From an uncultured Pirellula sp. (GTDB lineage Bacteria > Planctomycetota > Planctomycetia > Pirellulales > Pirellulaceae): 64,000 nucleotides of DNA. Under the pieces are notes generated by a model, which was given only the letters and a program-made list of their open reading frames with translations, searched no databases and was not told the origin of the DNA. Location of the stretch: positions 1-64,000 of the forward strand of contig CAITIE010000058.1 in NCBI GenBank assembly GCA_903892355.1, read 5' to 3'. The position numbers and the translations under genes are program-made. Positions 52,617 through 63,076 of the stretch are shown here, in pieces (the first letter of the stretch is position 1; each line of letters starts with the position of its first letter).

Positions 52617-55600
52617 ATGAAATCCCATGATCGCGACATACTTCCAAAAACTGTCGTCAACACGAACCTCAAGCAACCTATGAGATACCACGCCCGAAAA
52701 ACCCCGATGTTTCCGATAGCGTCTTTGGTTGTTGTCGTTGCGTTTCTATTGCCATGCGACACCGTATCCGCGACCGAACCCAACGCCGATAACGCCATCG
52801 ATTTCGGACTCCAAATCCGCCCGATCCTCGCGGAGCACTGCTTCCATTGCCACGGTCCCGATGCTGCTCACCGGGAAGCCAACCTCCGGCTCGACGACGA
52901 GGAATCCGCGAAATCCATCGACGGTCGTAGTCATGGCCTTGCAGCGATTGCCCCGTCGAGCCTCGATAATAGCGAACTCTGGAGTCGAATCCATTCCACC
53001 GATCCCGATGAAGTGATGCCCCCACCCTCGGCTCGCAAAGTACTCACCGATGCGCAAAAGCAACTTCTCAGACGTTGGATCGAATCGGGAGCAACTTGGG
53101 GTACGCACTGGTCGTTAGCTCCGCTAACCACTGCCCCGAAGCCGACCACCTCGAGCAATCCCTGGGCAAAAACTCCGATCGACGCATGGGTTCTGAAAGG
53201 CCTTGAGCAAAACCAATTGCAGCCCTCATCGCCTGCTGATGACTATACCCTCGCTCGCCGTTTGCACCTGGACTTGATAGGTTTACCACCCTCACCATCC
53301 CGATTAAAGCTCTTTGTCGAGTCAGCTCGCATCGATCGCGAAGATGCTATCCGCGATTTGGTCGATGAGCTCCTCTCTCGTCCCGCCTTCGGCGAGCATT
53401 GGGCACGACTGTGGCTTGATCTCGCACGATACGCGGACACCAAGGGCTATGAGAAAGATTTACCTCGCGAGATGTGGCCGTACCGCGATTGGGTCATTCA
53501 AGCGTTTAATAGCGACATGCCGTTCGACCAATTCACCATCGAACAAATCGCCGGCGATCTTCTTGAGAACGCAACGCAAAGCCAGAAGATCGCAACTGCG
53601 TTTCACCGAACCACTCTGGCCAACGACGAAGGTGGAACCGACGATGAAGAGTACCGCGTCTCAGCCGTGAAAGATCGTGTCGATACCACGATCCAGGTCT
53701 GGATGGGGTTCACGATGGGGTGTGCGAAATGCCATTCCCACAAATACGATCCGATTTCGATGGAAGATTACTATCGCTTCTATGCAATCTTCAATCAAAC
53801 CGAAGACGCGGACCGATACGATGACGAACCGAAATTCGCGATTCCCTCTTTTACCCAGCAATCCGAACTCGCAAAGCTTATCAACGAGAAGACTCGCACT
53901 TCGGAGTCCCTAGAGGCGGCTCGAAAGCAAGTGGTGGCGGAGATTGAAAAATTCTGGAGTCTTGCCAAACCGACAGCCGCAACGGCCGAAAGCAATGCGC
54001 CGCTGATCATCGACGAGGATCTGAGTGTGCGAGCCGCAGTGGATCGCCCTGAACGCGATACGTATGTGATCGATTTGCATTTGCCAGCCGGAACGTATCG
54101 CCATCTGCGCCTCGATGCGCTCCACGCCAAAGCGAACCCATCCGATGCCAACGCTAGGCTCGGAATCAATGCTGCAGATCCGAATTTTGTCATCACCGAT
54201 TTGAAATTTAGTCTCATTCCGACGGGCGAGAAATCGGAGCCAAAGCCGATCGCCATTGCAAGTGCCAAGGCGAGTTTTGAGCAAAATGGCTGGTCGATTC
54301 AAGGAGCCTTTGATGAGGATCCGAAATCGGGCTGGGCGATTTCGCCACGCCAATCCCAAGAGCATTGGGGGATCTTCCACCTTAAACAACCTATGATCGT
54401 TGAACAGGACTCGGTGCTGCGCGCAACGATTGCTCAGCAATACGGGAACCGTTTGCTCCTTCACCGTGTTCGTATGCATTTAAGCTCTGAGGAAAAATCA
54501 CCACTGTTTGCTGACGATCATCCTTCGGTTAAGGAGATCGCCGTACGATCCCAAGAACTCGACAAGCGAATTGGAATGCTTCGCGACTCCATTCCGAAAC
54601 TTCCGATACTCAAAGAACTGCCGAGTTCGAGTCGGCGTGTTACCAAGATCCACCAACGCGGAAGTTTTCTTGATCCGGGCGCGGAGGTTTCTTCAAAACT
54701 GCCCGAACTCTTCACACCCACGCTGGAGCCAAAAGCACCAGATCGATTGGCTGCATCCCAATGGCTTGTGGATCCCGCCAACCCGCTGACTCCTAGGGTC
54801 ATGGCAAACCGAATCTGGAGCCAACTCTTCGGGCGGGGGCTAGTAGAGACGGAGGAGGATTTCGGTGCCCAAGGCTCCCTGCCAACCCATCCGGAACTGC
54901 TTGATTGGCTAGCGATGGAATACCGCGACACGCATCGATGGTCACTGAAGAAACTATTGCGAACGATCGTGCTCTCAAACACCTACCAACAGTCGTACAT
55001 ACTCGATGATGCACGACGCGCCGTCGATCCTCGCAATGACTGGCTCAGTCGGTCGTCTCGATTCCGGCTCTCCGCCGAAGTTATCCGAGACCAAGCTCTA
55101 GCTATTTCGGGGCTTCTTTCGCAAAAACTCGGGGGACCACCCGTGATGCCCCCTCAGCCCGATGGCTTGTGGCGTTCAACGTATTCGAGTGCAAAATGGA
55201 TTACCAGTCCCAGCGAGGACCGTTTTCGCCGTGGTATCTATACCTATTGGAAGAGGACGACTCCCTACCCGTCGATGGAAACATTTGACGCGACTACCCG
55301 AGAGGTCTGCCAGATTCGACGCATCTCTACCAACACCCCGCTTCAAGCCTTAGTAACGTTGAACGACCCTGTTTACGTGGAGGCTTCGATTGCGATGGCA
55401 ATCCGTTGGTACCAACTCGGAAGTGATGAAGAGACGAGACTGCGAAACGGTTTTCAAGAAGCGCTCGCTCGCCCGATCGACCAGGGGGAAATCCTTCAAC
55501 TGCAAAACTTAATTCATCGAGCTCGGATCCACTACCAAAACCATCCTGAGGCGGCTACGGAGTTTCTGTCGGGGTATCCGCTAGCTATCGACAAGTCACT

Positions 55601-55679
55601 CACAAGCGTTGAGTTAGCGGCGTGGGCGAGCGTCACCAGCGCTGTATTGAGCCTCGATGAACTCCTCATGCGTCCATAA
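52617..55679 (+). CDS. Exported planctomycete cytochrome C / DUF1549 / DUF1553 protein
   Basis: 1020 residues. The first ATG at 52617 has AGGA a few bases upstream; an ATG at 52680 would give a shorter leader before the hydrophobic core FPIASLVVVVAFLLP. Order: planctomycete cytochrome C domain with CFHCH (Cys75, Cys78, His79) and MPPPSARKVL; DUF1549 (LARRLHLDLIGLPPSP; WARLWLDLARYADTKGYEKD; GCAKCHSHKYDPIS); an insert of beta character (about 440-640, discoidin-like); and DUF1553 (VMANRIWSQLFGRGLVETEEDFG; SNTYQQS; TNTPLQALVTLNDPV). Full-length version of the family seen at 27314-28957. First of three structural genes behind the GntR regulator. Confidence 0.92.
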   Translation: MKSHDRDILPKTVVNTNLKQPMRYHARKTPMFPIASLVVVVAFLLPCDTVSATEPNADNAIDFGLQIRPILAEHCFHCHGPDAAHREANLRLDDEESAKSIDGRSHGLAAIAPSSLDNSELWSRIHSTDPDEVMPPPSARKVLTDAQKQLLRRWIESGATWGTHWSLAPLTTAPKPTTSSNPWAKTPIDAWVLKGLEQNQLQPSSPADDYTLARRLHLDLIGLPPSPSRLKLFVESARIDREDAIRDLVDELLSRPAFGEHWARLWLDLARYADTKGYEKDLPREMWPYRDWVIQAFNSDMPFDQFTIEQIAGDLLENATQSQKIATAFHRTTLANDEGGTDDEEYRVSAVKDRVDTTIQVWMGFTMGCAKCHSHKYDPISMEDYYRFYAIFNQTEDADRYDDEPKFAIPSFTQQSELAKLINEKTRTSESLEAARKQVVAEIEKFWSLAKPTAATAESNAPLIIDEDLSVRAAVDRPERDTYVIDLHLPAGTYRHLRLDALHAKANPSDANARLGINAADPNFVITDLKFSLIPTGEKSEPKPIAIASAKASFEQNGWSIQGAFDEDPKSGWAISPRQSQEHWGIFHLKQPMIVEQDSVLRATIAQQYGNRLLLHRVRMHLSSEEKSPLFADDHPSVKEIAVRSQELDKRIGMLRDSIPKLPILKELPSSSRRVTKIHQRGSFLDPGAEVSSKLPELFTPTLEPKAPDRLAASQWLVDPANPLTPRVMANRIWSQLFGRGLVETEEDFGAQGSLPTHPELLDWLAMEYRDTHRWSLKKLLRTIVLSNTYQQSYILDDARRAVDPRNDWLSRSSRFRLSAEVIRDQALAISGLLSQKLGGPPVMPPQPDGLWRSTYSSAKWITSPSEDRFRRGIYTYWKRTTPYPSMETFDATTREVCQIRRISTNTPLQALVTLNDPVYVEASIAMAIRWYQLGSDEETRLRNGFQEALARPIDQGEILQLQNLIHRARIHYQNHPEAATEFLSGYPLAIDKSLTSVELAAWASVTSAVLSLDELLMRP

Positions 55680-55752
55680 TCCCGGGTGGGCAACATCAAT
55701 TATCGCGCGTCAGTCCGCAATCAATTAACCTTCGCCTCGGTAATAGAACATC

Positions 55753-57273
55753 ATGAACCCATTCCTTAGTATCCAGCAGCATACTCGGCGGCATTTCCTC
55801 AGCCGGTCGGGGATTGGTATCGGAGCGATGGCGCTGGCTGCCATGAATCGTTCCAAATCGTTTTCGGCGTCAGAATCCGGTAGCACCGGTCCGCTGGCTC
55901 CCAAAACTCCACCTCTGCCCGCGAAAGCAAAGCATGTGATTTATCTTCATATGGCGGGTTCTCCATCCCAATTGGAGCTATTCGACTACAAGCCAGAACT
56001 CAACAAATACAACGGTCAGCCGTGCCCCAAGGAATACCTCGAAGGCAAACGATTCGCGTTCATCAAAGGTGTCCCCAAGATGCTCGCTCCGATGTTTTCG
56101 TTTGCGCAGCACGGGCAAAGTGGTCAATGGATCTCGGAGTTGCTCCCCAACCTCGCAACGTGCGCCGATGACATCGCAGTGATTCGATCCATGCGAACCG
56201 ATCAGTTCAATCATTCTCCAGCACAACTGTTGGTTCATACCGGACAGCCACGGTTGGGTTATCCTTCGCTAGGAGCGTGGACTACTTACGGGCTCGGCTC
56301 TGAAAATGAGAATTTGCCTGGGTTCGTGGTTCTCCTGTCGGGTGGTAAAACCCCGGATGCTGGGAAAAGCCTTTGGGGAAGTGGTTTTTTGCCATCGGTG
56401 TATCAAGGAGTCCAATGCCGGACCGGCGGCGATCCAGTCTTTTACCTTTCCAACCCGAAAGGGGTCGACCGCGCGCTGCGGCGCGATGTTCTCTCAACAT
56501 TGCGAGAGATGAACCAAGCTCAATTCGAGAGACTCGGTGATCCTGAAACTCTGACCCGTATCGAGCAATTCGAACTAGCCTACCGAATGCAGTTAGCCGT
56601 CCCTGAAGTGATGGATTTATCGACGGAGCCACAACACATTCTCGACATGTACGGCGCTAAGCCGGGGTTCGTGTCCAAGGCCGAATCGGAAACCGATCCT
56701 CGTATATTTTATAAGGGAGATGATCCGACCTTTGCCAACAATTGCCTCCTCGCGAGGCGGTTGGTCGAATCCGGTGTGCGTTTCGTTCAGGTCTACGACT
56801 GGGGCTGGGATCACCACGGTTCCTCGCCGGGCGAATCGATCGACGAGACGTTACCTATCAAGTGCCAACAGATCGATCGAGCGATTGCGGGTTTACTTAA
56901 GGATTTGAAGCAACGAGGCTTGCTCGATTCCACGCTCATCATTTTTGGTGGTGAATTCGGTCGCACGCCCATGTCCCAAAACAATGTACGGGATACACCG
57001 TCAAAAGGCTTCTTTGGCCGAGACCACCATCCATACGCTTACTCCATGCTGATGGCCGGTGGCGGAATTCGCGGGGGAACTTCCTACGGCCAAACGGATG
57101 AGATAGGTTATTATGTAGGCGAGGATCCGGTCACGCCGAGAGATTTACAAGCGACGATCCTGCATCTGCTCGGCTTTGATCCCTATCGATTCGGCTACGA
57201 TTACCAAGGACTTTTCAACCGATTGATCGGGCCTACCGACGAAGGAAAAGTCATCCGCGGTCTCCTCGCCTAA
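55753..57273 (+). CDS. DUF1501 protein, Tat-exported (first of two)
   Basis: 506 residues. [20 protein letters not shown] at the N-terminus is a twin-arginine leader. DUF1501 signatures are [17 protein letters not shown]-like ([16 protein letters not shown]), [33 protein letters not shown] and [20 protein letters not shown]. The sequence is closely related to the next gene and to that at 25959-27308. It lies 73 bp after the DUF1549 stop and 46 bp before the second DUF1501 start. Role in the pair with DUF1549 unproven. Confidence 0.92.
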   Translation: MNPFLSIQQHTRRHFLSRSGIGIGAMALAAMNRSKSFSASESGSTGPLAPKTPPLPAKAKHVIYLHMAGSPSQLELFDYKPELNKYNGQPCPKEYLEGKRFAFIKGVPKMLAPMFSFAQHGQSGQWISELLPNLATCADDIAVIRSMRTDQFNHSPAQLLVHTGQPRLGYPSLGAWTTYGLGSENENLPGFVVLLSGGKTPDAGKSLWGSGFLPSVYQGVQCRTGGDPVFYLSNPKGVDRALRRDVLSTLREMNQAQFERLGDPETLTRIEQFELAYRMQLAVPEVMDLSTEPQHILDMYGAKPGFVSKAESETDPRIFYKGDDPTFANNCLLARRLVESGVRFVQVYDWGWDHHGSSPGESIDETLPIKCQQIDRAIAGLLKDLKQRGLLDSTLIIFGGEFGRTPMSQNNVRDTPSKGFFGRDHHPYAYSMLMAGGGIRGGTSYGQTDEIGYYVGEDPVTPRDLQATILHLLGFDPYRFGYDYQGLFNRLIGPTDEGKVIRGLLA

Positions 57274-57319
57274 CCGTTTGCAATTCATACCGCCAACCTC
57301 TAGAAAAATCTCATCCGCC

Positions 57320-58762
57320 ATGTCCAGCATCGACACCGATCTACGCAATGCGCGCGCTACACTGTTGAAGCGGCGTTGGTTTATGAAGGAATGTGGCGTT
57401 GGCTTGGCTGGCATCGCCGCGATGGAGATTCTCTCTGGGCAGAATCCAGCACAATCTGCATTGCATCTGGACGAACAAAAACTCAGCCCCAAGCAGCCAC
57501 ACTTCACGCCCAAGGTGAAACGGGTGGTGTACATTTTCCAAGCCGGGGCGCCTAGCCAGTTGGAGCTGTACGATCCCAAGCCCGAGCTCGCCAAAAGGAA
57601 CGGCCAATTACCCCCTCAGGAGTTGCTCAAAGGCTATCGGGCTGCCTTCATCAATCCGAACTCCGCACTTCTCGGTCCCAAGTATCAGTTCTCTCCGCGC
57701 GGACAATGTGGCATGGAGCTCAGCGAGATACTCCCTCATATCGGAGAAATCGCCGATGACATCTGCTTGATTCGCTCCATGCAAAGCGACGCTGTTAATC
57801 ATGCCCCAGCGCAAATCTTGATGAATACAGGCTCCGAACAGTTCGGACGACCAAGCCTGGGTAGTTGGACCCTTTATGGACTCGGCTCCGAAGCGAGCGA
57901 TCTACCAGGTTTCGTGGTACTCACCAGTGCCAAGGGGACCAGTGGCGGTGCCAGCAATTACGGTTGCGGGTTCCTGCCCACGACATATGCCGGGATTCCC
58001 TTCCGCAGCGCAGGAGATCCGGTGCTCTACATCTCGAATCCAAAAGGAATCGATAACGAAATTCAACGCGAATCGATCGACACTCTCAGTCAATTGAATC
58101 GAATCGCCGACGAGCAGATAGGCGACCCTGAAATCGCGGCTCGTATCCAAAGTTATGAACTCGCTTACAAACTGCAGACGAGCGCGCCGGAGTTGATGGA
58201 TCTCGCGAGCGAATCCAAGGAAACCCTTGATCTCTATGGTGTCAAAGATGCAAAAGAAAGTAGCTTCGCCCGCAATTGCTTGCTCGCACGGCGTTTGCTC
58301 CAACGCGGTGTCCGCTTTGTTCAGTTATTCCATGAGGCGTGGGACCAGCATGGGAACCTGACCGCAGACGTTAAGAATAACGCAAATACCACGGATAAAC
58401 CGAGCGCTGCGTTGATCAAAGACCTCAAGCGTTTGGGCATGTTGGAGGATACGCTTGTTATTTGGGGTGGGGAGTTTGGGCGGACTCCGATGGTCCAAGG
58501 TGGCAACGATGGACGCGATCACCACAATCGGGCCTTCAGCGTATGGATGGCTGGTGGAGGATTGAAGAAGGGGCATGTGCATGGCGGATCCGATGAACTC
58601 GGGTTCAATGCGGTTCAGAACCCCGTGCACGTGCACGATCTCAACGCCACGATTCTGCATTTGCTCGGCTTCGACCACACGAAGCTGACGTTCCGTTTCC
58701 AAGGTCGCGATTATCGATTGACCGACGTTCACGGAAACGTTGTCCAACCCATTCTCGCTTGA
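57320..58762 (+). CDS. DUF1501 protein (second of two)
   Basis: 480 residues from the ATG at 57320; an in-frame TTG at 57278 is less likely. The N-terminus has LKRRWFMKECGVGLAGIAAM, a possible twin-arginine-like leader with an imperfect RRxFxK motif. Body motifs match the previous gene: [62 protein letters not shown]. The paralogue is a tandem duplication by appearance. Ends the GntR-DUF1549-DUF1501-DUF1501 run; a gap and a minus-strand gene follow. Confidence 0.9.
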   Translation: MSSIDTDLRNARATLLKRRWFMKECGVGLAGIAAMEILSGQNPAQSALHLDEQKLSPKQPHFTPKVKRVVYIFQAGAPSQLELYDPKPELAKRNGQLPPQELLKGYRAAFINPNSALLGPKYQFSPRGQCGMELSEILPHIGEIADDICLIRSMQSDAVNHAPAQILMNTGSEQFGRPSLGSWTLYGLGSEASDLPGFVVLTSAKGTSGGASNYGCGFLPTTYAGIPFRSAGDPVLYISNPKGIDNEIQRESIDTLSQLNRIADEQIGDPEIAARIQSYELAYKLQTSAPELMDLASESKETLDLYGVKDAKESSFARNCLLARRLLQRGVRFVQLFHEAWDQHGNLTADVKNNANTTDKPSAALIKDLKRLGMLEDTLVIWGGEFGRTPMVQGGNDGRDHHNRAFSVWMAGGGLKKGHVHGGSDELGFNAVQNPVHVHDLNATILHLLGFDHTKLTFRFQGRDYRLTDVHGNVVQPILA

Positions 58763-58871
58763 CGACCGTACTGCGTCATGGTGGCAGCACGCCGCCAGCC
58801 GGATCCAGACATTGGGCGACGCGCCATCGGCCCGGCGTTAGACAGCTTCCATCCGCATCCACCTTAACCGT

Positions 58872-60713
58872 TCATCCCACCGAGGTTTTGGTCTCCAGGT
58901 TGACGAGAAATTCCGCGGCTTCCAGGACGGGGTCCTCGTAGTGCAATTGAATCACTCCAAGTCTCTTCAATTCCTCAACTTTGCTCAGCTCCGACGCATA
59001 GACATTTTCTGCCAATCCATTGAGCCTCGCAGCTCGTTGGTACCAACTCATCACGAGCATCGCGAACACTAAAACGGGGACCAAGGAGATAAAGGTTGAG
59101 GTGAACAGCATTCCGGGACTTGGGTGCGGGAAGGACTCAACCACCGTCGACGCATCGGTCCAAGCGCGGTAACTGGCATAAAAATACTGCCGGTAAATCG
59201 AAATAATGGGACCAGCCATCAACCCCCAAAAGATTAGCGTTCCCAGGGCACCAAGCACCAACAGTGCCACTCGCGACGCCCGGTTCTTTTCTAACGTGAA
59301 ATCGAACACCTCGCGTGCTTGCAACTGCAATTCATCCACACCGGCTAAGCGAACACGCAATTCGCCATCGACCGAGCGTCCTTCGTGATGATCTCCTCGG
59401 ATGCGATCGATCGTGCGATAAAACTGCTGTTGGGCTGGCTGCAGTCGATCTTGGATTTGACGGTTCAGCTGATCCCGAATTCCTTCCTGAAGGCCTTGGT
59501 TGGCCTCCCGCGAACTCGCGAGATTCTTTGCCCAGGCGGCAAAGGTACCAAAAATCGATGGGATGCTTCCGGTCATCGAAAGTAAAAGTCGATCCCATGC
59601 GCCATGCGTGAACCCGAGAATATTCAGCAACGTTCGATAGGGAAACCAGAATAATCCAGTACCCCCGATGACATCTGCTCGAATGCGATCGCGTATCGCC
59701 GTCTTGAGGACTTGCTTGGATCCTAATACCGTTTCAATGGCATGGCTCGGCAGCGCGTCGGCTGCCGCATGCAATTTACGCACCGCTTGCGCTAACTGTG
59801 GAACTTGGGCGTCGACCAGTTGGGAAACCCGATGCCTCAGCCGATCGTTCAGCGACGCCAATCGATTTGCTTTCGTTGAGGAAATAGCATCGATCGACTC
59901 CCTGGACAATCGCTCCTTCAGATCCGATCGCAGCCTTTCCCCTATTCGCTCTTCATCTCCGTCCGCTTCAAAATCGGCGACGATGATGGGATCTAAAAAT
60001 CGAGTATTGGGTGCGCTCGCCGTCAATGCCGCACGATACCATTCCAAATCACCGCGTAGAGATTCACTGAGTCGCTCGTCGTTAATGACGGCATCTCCAC
60101 TCATGGTCTTACCTCTCGATGAGGGTCCCGTCGGGATTTCCTTCAAGGGAACACAGGTGATTACAGGAATACAAACAGCTCCATCGGTCAACGCAGCCAA
60201 CTGCGAATGGATAGCGCTGCGCAATTGGTCGCGACGAGCGACAAGCAACTTCATCGGCGAAAAGCTGAGTGAGTCGCGAGCAATTGCGGCGGCAGCTGGA
60301 TCATCGTCGGTGTAACCCGGTGTATCGATCAACAAATACGGTCGTCCCAACTCAAGCATGCGGTGTGCTGGGCAAGGCACGTAAACCTCTTTTGACGGAT
60401 CTAGGGCTTCGGGTGGAACGGGTCCAATCCAATGCAACTGAGTCGTCGCTTCGTTGGACAGCACGCCGCTTGGAAGCGATTCAGCGACGCGTTCATCGAG
60501 CAGCATTTGCCTCGCCACCCACGTTTTGCCTTGACCTTTTGCACCTACGATCGCAAAACTCGGTAGTGCGATGCCTCGTCCGCTCAATATATCGTTGGCT
60601 TGTCGCCGGTATTCCTCACACCACTGCACGATGGTATGGCACGTCGACTGCTGGCCCAGCAACCGGAGCGCTGCACCTTCGATACGATCTGCGATGGCTA
60701 ATGACTCATTCAT
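58872..60713 (-). CDS. Dynamin-like GTPase, second of overlapping pair
   Basis: 613 residues. P-loop GAKGQGKT (57-64) and G3 motif LLIDTPGYTDDD (Asp130) are clear; the switch II follows as expected. No good NKxD (G4) is seen; the region ITCVPLKEIP may replace it. A helical middle leads to membrane segments (VALLVLGALGTLIFWGLMAGPI near 475 and MLFTSTFISLVPVLVFAMLVM near 525), with a short helical tail. The arrangement recalls bacterial dynamin-like proteins, which often come in neighbouring pairs and act on membranes. The start overlaps the stop of the first GTPase (ATGA at 60710-60713). Alternative: another membrane-bound P-loop GTPase. Confidence 0.8.
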   Translation of the reverse strand: MNESLAIADRIEGAALRLLGQQSTCHTIVQWCEEYRRQANDILSGRGIALPSFAIVGAKGQGKTWVARQMLLDERVAESLPSGVLSNEATTQLHWIGPVPPEALDPSKEVYVPCPAHRMLELGRPYLLIDTPGYTDDDPAAAAIARDSLSFSPMKLLVARRDQLRSAIHSQLAALTDGAVCIPVITCVPLKEIPTGPSSRGKTMSGDAVINDERLSESLRGDLEWYRAALTASAPNTRFLDPIIVADFEADGDEERIGERLRSDLKERLSRESIDAISSTKANRLASLNDRLRHRVSQLVDAQVPQLAQAVRKLHAAADALPSHAIETVLGSKQVLKTAIRDRIRADVIGGTGLFWFPYRTLLNILGFTHGAWDRLLLSMTGSIPSIFGTFAAWAKNLASSREANQGLQEGIRDQLNRQIQDRLQPAQQQFYRTIDRIRGDHHEGRSVDGELRVRLAGVDELQLQAREVFDFTLEKNRASRVALLVLGALGTLIFWGLMAGPIISIYRQYFYASYRAWTDASTVVESFPHPSPGMLFTSTFISLVPVLVFAMLVMSWYQRAARLNGLAENVYASELSKVEELKRLGVIQLHYEDPVLEAAEFLVNLETKTSVG

Positions 60714-63016
60714 GATCTTTGCGCACGCTCCATAGCCGTCAATTGCGATTGAATCTGCTTTAAGACTGATTCATCAAGAACGAAGGGCGTAAGTGTCGGC
60801 CCAGGCAGCTCGCGCCCTAACTGTTTCTTGACCTGAAGCTGGCTTTGCGTCAACTCACGACTCACTCCGGCCAGCGAAACTTTGTGTGGATTGGTAGACG
60901 CGGTGCGTTCGAAGCCTAGTTCATCGATCACCAGGGAGACTAAATCCGACAACTGCTGCCATGCCGATTCGGTTTCAGCAATTTGCGGCATGGAGTCGGC
61001 GTTCGCCATTACCAATCCGACACCCGCAGCACCTGCGACGAGGAGTTCCTTCAACGAGGCAAAAACGAGTACCGCGGAACCGCCAAAATCCAGCGGCACC
61101 ATGATCACTGCCAACAGGGGAGCGAACAGAATACCCGCGGGTGCGATGCCGCTTAGTAAGCGTTTCCCCATCGGCATCTCGGCCCATAATCGCCGTGTTA
61201 ACGCGTCGACTTGGTCTTGATCCAAACGGGTGCGGCTCTCTTGCTGAAACCGATCGATTGCGCGTTGGCATGCATCTCGAACTGCTTCTCGTCTCGATTC
61301 GGACTCGTCCAGTTGAAAAACGCCAGTAATATCTCGCTGAGCGAGCCGATCGCAAAGCGCATTGGCCGTGACCACGTGACCATTCTCACCTCGCTTGAAT
61401 CGTCCACGAATCCAGTCTCCTACCGCATTCGAACCATCGGAGACCCAACCTGGGACGCGAAACCAGGAAGTTGCATGCGTGACAGAATCCTTGCCAGCTT
61501 GTGCAAGTCGTTGTACCCACCGCCCCGGTTTCGCCCACCAAGGCGCAGTCCGCTCGAGCGATTCAGCAATTTGCTCAACGACCTGTCGAGATGCTTGAAG
61601 GCGGATCCGAGGTTGTGTCGCCGAAGAATTTGGGTCGATCGAAAAATCCAAACACGCGTCCGCGATCGTCCGCATTGCCAACTGATTTTCGTGCCGCTTC
61701 TTCTCATTCCACGTCCGTAATTCTGAAATTCCAGCATGGATCGTGCTTGCCAAACGGGTCGTTGCAGAACGTATGGAATCCTCTAACAAATCATTTGCTT
61801 GCAATTGGCGGCCCAGTCGGATCAGCCAATCCCGATCAGGGATTCGCTCGGGAGGTTGCGCACGCCCTTCTTCATCAACTCGAAAAAACAATGGGAGTGG
61901 CGGGTTTAGGGCATTCGCTAACTCAGAAGGCGGGGACGGAAGTTTATCGCGATCCTTCGGGCCTTCGAAATGGTATGCCATGTACACCCTGCGGAGGCCA
62001 GAGGAAGCGTAGAGGTGATGGACTTCTTTCGTGATCTGCTCGACAAGGTATTTTCGTGGAACTCGGTTTACAGCCATGATCCGCTGGACATGCGGCATCT
62101 GACGTTCAAGCAGTCGTAATAACTTGCTCACTGTTTGATCATGCATCGAGTTTGCGGGAAGCACGACAATCGAGGCCGAGCATATTCTTGCTGCGCGAGT
62201 TAGAACGGAAAAACGGCTATTGGCAACGACGGTCGAGGCTTCATCATAACGTGTCGATTGGACGGGAACGTCGATGCCCCGATCCATCAGTCCTGTCTGA
62301 ACATCGGGACAGTCCATGAGCGCGATTCCGAGTCGATCCAAGCTCGGATCGAATGCAACCAAAGGAACCTCTATAGGATTCCGTTGCTCCGTCTCCCCAC
62401 TGGAAGTCTTCACCAACCGAGGTGACATATCGTTGTACTGGAGACTTGCCAACTCGTAATCCTCTGCAAGGGATTCACACTCGCATCCGAAGATTATCGT
62501 CAAACGTTCGCGGATGAACTCCCAAAAACGTTCGTGCGTCTTCCACGATTCCGGAAGCCAAAGCACAAATCGGTGCGTACCTTCGGAGTTCGCGGCGCCG
62601 ATGAGCACCCGCGAGCGATAATCGTCGGGTCGACGGGTTGCGTCCATTCCCCCGGAACTCAGGAACGTGGCCACCAAGGAACTCTTGCCTGCGTTGAGCA
62701 TCCCGAGAACTGCGACGATCGGGCAGGCGGGCGCCGTCGACAGAACGCGAGCTTGTTCCAACGCCTCCGACAATTCCTTGGCCAACGTCGAGTCGCTCAG
62801 TGCATTCCTCGAGACGCGGGAGCCGTTCTCGGATTCCCGCAACAAATCGAGGATACTCGATTTTGGCACAGCTGCATCCGACCTCACGACCGAGGTTCCT
62901 CGGACCAAAACGTCCAAATCGGATACTAGTTGCGGTAACGTACTGTCCACGGGAATGCTTTTGGCAGCGAAATCGCTGGAAACTTGAATCGATTGACAAA
63001 ACGGCTGATTCGCCAA
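60710..63016 (-). CDS. Dynamin-like GTPase, first of overlapping pair
   Basis: 768 residues. G1 is GMLNAGKSS (105-113), the form typical of dynamin-like and Era-type GTPases; G3 reads ALMDCPDVQTG, with DCPD where DxPG is expected. A possible G4 is MAVNRVPRKYL. Long helical regions follow. A hydrophobic segment near residues 640-690 (GIAPAGILFAPLLAVIMVPL; ELLVAGAAGVGLVM) may insert into the membrane. The coupling overlap with the second GTPase suggests a heteromeric complex, as known for paired bacterial dynamins. Confidence 0.8.
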   Translation of the reverse strand: MANQPFCQSIQVSSDFAAKSIPVDSTLPQLVSDLDVLVRGTSVVRSDAAVPKSSILDLLRESENGSRVSRNALSDSTLAKELSEALEQARVLSTAPACPIVAVLGMLNAGKSSLVATFLSSGGMDATRRPDDYRSRVLIGAANSEGTHRFVLWLPESWKTHERFWEFIRERLTIIFGCECESLAEDYELASLQYNDMSPRLVKTSSGETEQRNPIEVPLVAFDPSLDRLGIALMDCPDVQTGLMDRGIDVPVQSTRYDEASTVVANSRFSVLTRAARICSASIVVLPANSMHDQTVSKLLRLLERQMPHVQRIMAVNRVPRKYLVEQITKEVHHLYASSGLRRVYMAYHFEGPKDRDKLPSPPSELANALNPPLPLFFRVDEEGRAQPPERIPDRDWLIRLGRQLQANDLLEDSIRSATTRLASTIHAGISELRTWNEKKRHENQLAMRTIADACLDFSIDPNSSATQPRIRLQASRQVVEQIAESLERTAPWWAKPGRWVQRLAQAGKDSVTHATSWFRVPGWVSDGSNAVGDWIRGRFKRGENGHVVTANALCDRLAQRDITGVFQLDESESRREAVRDACQRAIDRFQQESRTRLDQDQVDALTRRLWAEMPMGKRLLSGIAPAGILFAPLLAVIMVPLDFGGSAVLVFASLKELLVAGAAGVGLVMANADSMPQIAETESAWQQLSDLVSLVIDELGFERTASTNPHKVSLAGVSRELTQSQLQVKKQLGRELPGPTLTPFVLDESVLKQIQSQLTAMERAQRS

Positions 63017-63076
63017 TAGTAGAGCATCTCTACGAACGAACTAACAGATTGAATCGCCGTAACAGTTGAAACAACA

